Source: Onstottus_B sp049273855
Lineage (GTDB): Bacteria > Acidobacteriota > Blastocatellia > UBA7656
Length of the DNA: 9,388 nt
Reading direction: 5' to 3'
Assembly: GCA_049273855.1 (NCBI GenBank)
Contig: JBASRN010000129.1
Span: 1-9,388, forward strand
Shown: positions 5,750-9,388 of the stretch, in pieces
How positions within the stretch are numbered: position 1 is the first letter of the stretch
Layout: every line of letters starts with the position of its first letter
Notes under the pieces: model-generated
Seen by the model: only the letters and a program-made list of their open reading frames with translations
Told to the model about the DNA's origin: nothing
Databases searched by the model: none
Program-made: the position numbers and the translations under genes

Positions 5750-6541
5750 ATGCTTGATGATGAACTTGTCATCGAAACGCCCGAACGAGTCGAGCTTCAC
5801 TATGTGCTCGCCAACATCGGCAATCGGTTTCTAGCCGCGGCGATCGATCACCTGATACAAGCGGCCGCCATTGTCGGGATAGTGCTGGTCGCCGGGATTG
5901 TAACCGGCTGGCAGCTGTTCGCCGATATGGGCACGTGGACTGCGGCACTGACCGTTCTGGTAGTGTTTGCGATCTATTGGGGGTACTTCGTCGCGTTCGA
6001 GACGCTGTGGAGCGGGCAGACGCCCGGCAAGCGGATCATGCGTTTGCGCGTCGTTCGCGAAGACGGCCGGCCGGTTCGCTTCTTCGAAGTCTTTGTGCGC
6101 AATCTCCTGCGTCTTGCACTCGATTTTCAGCCATTTCCCTCTTATGCGATCGGCGTCGTCTCGATCATCTTTAGCGCGAGGTCGAAGCGCATCGGCGATT
6201 TCGTTGCCGGAACTGTTGTAGTGAAGGAGCGGGCGACTGAAGCGCCGTCGCTCGCCGAGATAATCAGCATCTCGACCGTCGAACAGCAGCGCCTCGAACG
6301 CGCAAGCACGCCTCCCTTTGTAGCCGACACCCGTTTGCTCGGCGAAGGCGAGCTTCGCGCGATCGAAGCCTTCCTGAAGCGAAGGTTCGAGCTTACGGAG
6401 ATCAATCGTATAGCGCTCGCAGCTCGTATCGCTCAGCCAATCGTGGTTAAGCTCGGTATCAACGCCGGCCAGATCTCTCCTGAAGCACTCATCGAAGAGG
6501 TCGAGCGCCAGCACCGGGCTCAGTCACGGTACGTCGACTAA
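5750..6541 (+). CDS. RDD family membrane protein
   Basis: A 263-residue inner-membrane protein. The N-terminal RDD domain (about 17-160) has the R and D signature residues (NRFLAAAIDHL: R26, D33), the GQTPGKRIMRLRVV motif (89-102) and a closing RIGDFVAGTVVV (147-157). Three hydrophobic segments are apparent at about 33-53, 63-84 and 129-143. The C-terminal third (about 165-263) is soluble and helical, with ELRAIEAFLKRR and EALIEEVERQHRAQ, and has no domain that I recognise. The molecular function of RDD proteins is mostly unclear. It starts 2 nt after tmk with no visible ribosome binding site, suggesting translational coupling. It converges with glgC downstream. SpoIIM, MoxR or DUF58 genes, which I associate with RDD genes in some bacteria, are absent. 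Confidence 0.85.
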   Translation: MLDDELVIETPERVELHYVLANIGNRFLAAAIDHLIQAAAIVGIVLVAGIVTGWQLFADMGTWTAALTVLVVFAIYWGYFVAFETLWSGQTPGKRIMRLRVVREDGRPVRFFEVFVRNLLRLALDFQPFPSYAIGVVSIIFSARSKRIGDFVAGTVVVKERATEAPSLAEIISISTVEQQRLERASTPPFVADTRLLGEGELRAIEAFLKRRFELTEINRIALAARIAQPIVVKLGINAGQISPEALIEEVERQHRAQSRYVD

Positions 6542-6544
6542 ATG

Positions 6545-6632
6545 GTCGGAGGCCTGAGGACACGGCTAAATTCAATCGCCACCAACGCGGCGGATAGGGC
6601 TGAGTAGTTCAGATAGACCTCCGACGTTGGTG
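6545..6632. other. Inverted repeats in convergent gap, possible bidirectional terminator
   Basis: Between the ends of the RDD gene and glgC, GTCGGAGGCCT (6545-6555) can pair with AGACCTCCGAC (6615-6625), 10 of 11. CACCAACG (6580-6587) can also pair with CGTTGGTG (6625-6632), 8 of 8. The two helices interleave, so an RNA could form a pseudoknot or switch between them. No U-tract follows on either strand, so a terminator role is a guess from position only. Confidence 0.3.
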
Positions 6633-6656
6633 CGATGAGCTGCGTTGCTGTCCATC

Positions 6657-7976
6657 TCAGATCACCGTCCCGTCCGGTATGATTCCGTTCTTCGGAATGA
6701 TCACTATGCCCTCGCGAATGAAGTAGCTTTGACCGTCCAGTTCCTGAATCCGGTCCTCATTCAGAATCTTCACCCCGGATCCTATGCGTGCGTTCTTGTC
6801 GATGATTGCCTTGCGAATCGTGCAGTTTGAGCCAACGCCGATTCGCGGGTACCCGCGGTTAACATCGGCTTCCATCTCATCAATCGACTGGTAGAAGTCG
6901 GCGCCCATCACCAGCACTCCATCCAACCGGGAGCCGTGCTCGATGCGGCTTCGAATTCCGACTATCGAATCGGTTATCGTTGCGCCGTTGATGATGCAGC
7001 CTTCCGTGATCACCGAACTCCGCACGTGGCAGTCGAGCAGCTTCGAGCCGGGAAGATAACGCGGGCGCGTGTACATCGGAGCTTCGGCGTCGAAGACATT
7101 GAACGGAGGCAGCGGGAGAGTCATCTCGATGTTAGCGCGATAAAACGAGCCCATCGTCCCGATGTCCTCCCAGTAACCGTCGAACAGATGTGCTTGCACG
7201 TTGCAGTCCGCCAGAGCCTGCGGAATGATCTCTTTTCCGAAGTCCGCCGACACGGGAAACTCGTCGAGCAGCAGCCGGCGCAGCACTTCCTTCCGAAAGA
7301 CGTAGATCCCCATCGAAGCAAGAAACGGGCGGCGCTCGGCCTGGTCGCTGGAAAGTCCCAGCTTTGTCGTATCGACTCGCATGTGCTCGAGCGCATCACC
7401 CGTCGGCTTCTCGCTGAACTCAATCACTCGCCCGGTCTCTTCGAGCTTGACCAGCCCAAATCCCGACGCGTCTTCGATACGCGCCGCCGTTACCGACAGC
7501 GTTACATCGGCGCCCGTATCGTTGTGTCGGGCTACGAAGTCGCGATAGTCCATTCGATAAAGATGATCACCCGATAACACCAATATAGTGTCGCCTTTGT
7601 AGTCGTCGAGATGATGCAGGCTCTGCCGCACAGCGTCGGCTGTGCCCTGAAACCAGTCGGGCCTTTCGGGGGTGATCTCGGCCGCCAGTATCTCGACGAA
7701 ACCGTTGGTGAAGCGGCTGAATCTATACGTTCGCGCGATGTGGCGGTTCAGCGATGCGGAATTGTATTGAGTCAGAATGAAGATCCGATGCAGATCGGAG
7801 TTGATGCAATTCGCTACCGGTATATCGATCAGGCGGTACTTGCCTCCGAACGGAACAGCGGGTTTGGCTCTCCGCTTGGTGAGAGGATACAGCCGCTGCC
7901 CCGCGCCGCCGCCAAGTATCAACGCCAGTACACGATCAGCCAGCTTGCTTGTCCTGATTGAGAAGGCCCCGCTCAT
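6657..7976 (-). CDS. glgC: Glucose-1-phosphate adenylyltransferase (ADP-glucose pyrophosphorylase)
   Basis: A 439-residue cytosolic enzyme that makes ADP-glucose and PPi from glucose-1-phosphate and ATP, the committed step of bacterial glycogen synthesis. The nucleotidyltransferase domain shows LGGGAGQRLYPLT (21-33), KPAVPFGGKYRLIDIPVANCINS (38-60), WFQGTADAVRQ (108-118), SGDHLYRMDY (135-144), and the FSEKP and YWEDIGT segments. The C-terminal third carries left-handed beta-helix hexapeptide-type repeats (VITEGCIING, IVGIRSRIEHG, IDKNARIGSG). Length is typical. The ATG at 7976 is chosen: a good promoter lies just upstream, and the 29 extra residues possible from 8063 are encoded by repeat DNA. 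It shares strand and pathway with the branching enzyme and DUF4912 genes but has its own promoter and is separated from them by plus-strand genes. No glycogen synthase is in the window. Confidence 0.95.
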   Translation of the reverse strand: MSGAFSIRTSKLADRVLALILGGGAGQRLYPLTKRRAKPAVPFGGKYRLIDIPVANCINSDLHRIFILTQYNSASLNRHIARTYRFSRFTNGFVEILAAEITPERPDWFQGTADAVRQSLHHLDDYKGDTILVLSGDHLYRMDYRDFVARHNDTGADVTLSVTAARIEDASGFGLVKLEETGRVIEFSEKPTGDALEHMRVDTTKLGLSSDQAERRPFLASMGIYVFRKEVLRRLLLDEFPVSADFGKEIIPQALADCNVQAHLFDGYWEDIGTMGSFYRANIEMTLPLPPFNVFDAEAPMYTRPRYLPGSKLLDCHVRSSVITEGCIINGATITDSIVGIRSRIEHGSRLDGVLVMGADFYQSIDEMEADVNRGYPRIGVGSNCTIRKAIIDKNARIGSGVKILNEDRIQELDGQSYFIREGIVIIPKNGIIPDGTVI

Positions 7977-7999
7977 ATGAGTCCGAGTGTCAGGGCAAG

Positions 8000-8027
8000 A
8001 GTATACAACGCTAGCGAGAAGTGACAA
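8000..8027 (-). promoter_or_regulatory. glgC promoter
   Basis: On the minus strand TTGTCA (8027-8022, 5 of 6) is followed by a 16-bp spacer and TATACT (8005-8000, 5 of 6). Transcription would begin near 7993, about 17 nt before the ATG at 7976. The -35 box lies in the left terminal arm of the fold-back repeat at 8020-8156. Confidence 0.6.
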
Positions 8028-8156
8028 GGCAGACAGGAGCGATAAGTAATGGGCGATGAGCAATGAGTGATCAGTGATGGTGACGTGATACGTGAGACAA
8101 GTTCGTTGGGCGCATCACTCATTGCTCATTACTCGTCACTCCTTCCCCTTGTCACT
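8020..8156. repeat. 137-bp fold-back repeat between divergent glgC and psuG
   Basis: Terminal arms AGTGACAAGG (8020-8029) and CCTTGTCACT (8147-8156) match 10 of 10. Inner arms ATGAGCAATGAGTGAT (8056-8071) and its complement (8114-8129) match 16 of 16. Between them AGGAG(C/T)GA-type sequence matches 11 of 14. The central unpaired part is 8072-8113. The element is non-coding and made of degenerate GATGAGTGA words like those at 5001-5074. Confidence 0.75.
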
Positions 8157-8177
8157 CCCTGCTTGAGTAGATATGGT
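8149..8177 (+). promoter_or_regulatory. Possible psuG promoter
   Basis: TTGTCA (8149-8154) in the right arm of the fold-back repeat is a mirror copy of the glgC -35 box. It is followed by a 17-bp spacer and TATGGT (8172-8177, 4 of 6 to the -10). If used, the transcript would start near 8184, which would favour a leaderless GTG start at 8186. The -10 is weak. Confidence 0.25.
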
Positions 8178-9127
8178 TGCACCTGGTGATAAGGACCAGC
8201 CAGGATAAGCTTCGCGTCGCCGAGAACGTCAACCGGGCGCTCGCTGCAGGCGAGGCTGTAGTCGCTCTCGAATCGACAGTCATCGCGCACGGTTTGCCTG
8301 CGCCGCTCAACATCGAAACGGCTCGGATTTGCGAAGAGGTGATCTGCAAACGAGGCGCAACTCCAGCGACTATTGGAATCGTTGAAGGCGTGCCGACGAT
8401 CGGGTTGACTGAGCGTGAACTTAACCTGTTTGCTCAACGAGGTGACGGAACGCCGATCGAGAAAGTGGGACTAAACAATCTCGCCGCAGTGATACAAAGA
8501 CGCGGGTGGGGTGCCACAACGGTTGCGGCATCGTTGAGGATCGCACGCGCTGGGGGGCTCAGAGTCTTTTCCACGGGCGGGATCGGCGGCGTGCATCGCG
8601 GCGCGGCGGAATCGTTCGATGTGTCCGCGGATCTGACCGCGCTCGCAAGCACTCCGATCGTTTGTGTGTGCGCGGGAGCGAAGTCGATTCTGGATTTGCA
8701 GAAGACCGTCGAGCTTCTTGAAACTCTCGGAGTGCCGATCGTCGGGTATCGCACCGAAGAGTTCCCCGCCTTCTACTGTCGCCGCAGCGGGCTGGGGGTT
8801 GATGCGACCGTCAACTCCGCCGACGAAGCCGCCGAGCTTGCGTTGAGTCACTGGGATGCGGGTGGGTCAGGCGCGGTTCTTTTGTGCCTGCCGATTCCGA
8901 AAGAGTTCGAGATACCAGCCCGCGACGTCGAACGAGCGACCGACCAGGTGATAGCGATGGCTATCGAGCAGAATATCTCGGGCAAGGCGGTGACGCCGTT
9001 CCTGCTCGCGCAGATGGAGAAGATCACCGCGGGACAGAGCCTTGGTGCGAACCAAGCGCTGCTGGTCAACAACGCCGAAGTCGCTGCTCTGGTGTCGGTC
9101 AGCCTGTCCCGGATCGAGAGGAGCTAA
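8177..9127 (+). CDS. psuG: Pseudouridine-5'-phosphate glycosidase
   Basis: A 316-residue cytosolic enzyme that splits pseudouridine 5'-phosphate into uracil and ribose 5-phosphate, used to recycle pseudouridine from RNA turnover. Family residues are in place: ALESTVIAHGLP with E32, IEKVGLNNLA with K96, SADLTALA with the metal-binding D152, CAGAKSILD with the Schiff-base lysine K169, TEEFPAFY (193-200), and GANQALLVNNA with N292. All are about three positions offset from the Escherichia coli enzyme (312 residues). Start choice is uncertain: TTG 8177 gives the longest frame, and GTG 8186 would remove three residues. No good ribosome binding site precedes either, and an ATG at 8173 is out of frame. 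The usual partner, PsuK pseudouridine kinase, is not in the window, either fused or adjacent. Divergent from glgC. Confidence 0.94.
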   Translation: MHLVIRTSQDKLRVAENVNRALAAGEAVVALESTVIAHGLPAPLNIETARICEEVICKRGATPATIGIVEGVPTIGLTERELNLFAQRGDGTPIEKVGLNNLAAVIQRRGWGATTVAASLRIARAGGLRVFSTGGIGGVHRGAAESFDVSADLTALASTPIVCVCAGAKSILDLQKTVELLETLGVPIVGYRTEEFPAFYCRRSGLGVDATVNSADEAAELALSHWDAGGSGAVLLCLPIPKEFEIPARDVERATDQVIAMAIEQNISGKAVTPFLLAQMEKITAGQSLGANQALLVNNAEVAALVSVSLSRIERS

Positions 9128-9147
9128 ACAGGCTGGGGTATTTTAGC

Positions 9148-9327
9148 CAACTCCGGTAGGAGTTGAATGTTTATAGGAGCGTGGAGTTCTGCGTGTCGGC
9201 ACCCCAGCGAGGTGCTAGGTGGTGCATAGCTGATCAATCGAGGTGGTGGTCCAGAACATAGCATCGCGCTGGGGTGCGGACATCGCGCGGACCACGGCTC
9301 CATAAACACAGCACCCCGCTAGGGTGC
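9148..9327. repeat. Array of four small hairpins in inverted orientation
   Basis: Two hairpins read on the plus strand: CAACTCC-GGTA-GGAGTTG (9148-9165) and GCACC...GGTGC (9199-9215). Two read on the minus strand: 9261-9277 and 9311-9327, both GCACCC-type. Three of the four are followed, in their own orientation, by a TGTTTATAG-like word: 9168-9176, TATGTTCTGG (9260-9251) and TGTTTATGG (9308-9300). The copies thus form a larger inverted repeat centred near 9238. Position after psuG suggests a REP-like 3' intergenic element. Confidence 0.65.
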
Positions 9328-9351
9328 CACACCTCACTCCAACTGAGTTGT

Positions 9352-9388
9352 TCATTTGTCCACCCGCTTCATCGCCCGCCGACTCGAA
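9352..9388 (-). CDS. Possible C-terminal end of a minus-strand gene, partial
   Basis: On the minus strand the last bases of the window read as an open frame ending SSRRAMKRVDK and a TGA at 9354-9352. The basic tail and G/C-rich third positions are compatible with a real gene end converging on psuG. Twelve codons are too few to identify a product, and another minus-strand frame is also open across this stretch. Confidence 0.2.
   Translation of the reverse strand, partial: SSRRAMKRVDK

Noticed and set aside
5831..6514. A 227-codon open frame on the minus strand opposite the RDD gene.
   Set aside because: The plus-strand frame has membrane segments and RDD motifs. The antisense product has low-complexity charged sequence without family features.
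7977..8063. A 29-residue N-terminal extension of GlgC from an ATG at 8063, resembling a hydrophobic signal-like segment.
   Set aside because: It is encoded by the repeat at 8020-8156 and by the predicted glgC promoter, and GlgC is a cytosolic enzyme that normally begins shortly before the GGGAG motif.
9123..9147. GCTAAA...TTTAGC pairing at the psuG stop as a terminator.
   Set aside because: The stem is only six A/T-rich pairs with a 12-base or longer loop and no U-tract follows; it may be chance.

Overview
The window (9,388 bp, moderately GC-rich) looks like chromosomal DNA of an Acidobacteriota-type bacterium. This is an inference from gene content and intergenic style: a Ser/Thr kinase fused to a TolB-like/TPR tail, a GH57 branching enzyme beside a DUF4912 protein, and intergenic spaces full of degenerate fold-back repeats. 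I see no rRNA, tRNA, CRISPR array, transposase, integrase or phage gene. Seven complete protein genes and one clear partial gene account for most of the bases.

Layout. Minus strand, 1-1436: 5' part of a PknB-like kinase whose C-terminus lies outside the window. Minus strand, 1642-3225: GH57 1,4-alpha-glucan branching enzyme. Positions 3226-3487 hold a nested inverted-repeat region whose right edge supplies the stop codon of the next gene. Minus strand, 3409-4428: DUF4912 protein. A divergent promoter region (4429-4594) separates it from plus-strand hfq (4595-4933), followed by a hairpin and a degenerate repeat. Then plus-strand tmk (5088-5747) and an RDD-family membrane protein (5750-6541) lie 2 bp apart. 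They converge on minus-strand glgC (6657-7976). A second fold-back repeat (8020-8156) fills the space between divergent glgC and plus-strand psuG (8177-9127). The last 260 bp hold an array of small hairpins in inverted orientation and possibly the tail of another minus-strand gene.

How the genes work together. Three minus-strand genes point to glycogen or alpha-glucan storage. GlgC makes ADP-glucose, the GH57 enzyme introduces alpha-1,6 branches, and DUF4912 is a domain of unknown role found here directly upstream of the branching enzyme. The plus-strand hfq-tmk-RDD block (RNA chaperone, dTTP synthesis, membrane protein) splits this group and is functionally unrelated. PsuG breaks down pseudouridine 5'-phosphate, and no partner kinase is in view. 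The kinase may be part of a signalling cascade with unknown targets.

The genes themselves are ordinary housekeeping and storage functions. I found no convincing new multi-gene system. The most unusual content is intergenic: three or four different fold-back repeat families, two of which touch gene expression signals (a stop codon and a promoter -35 box).
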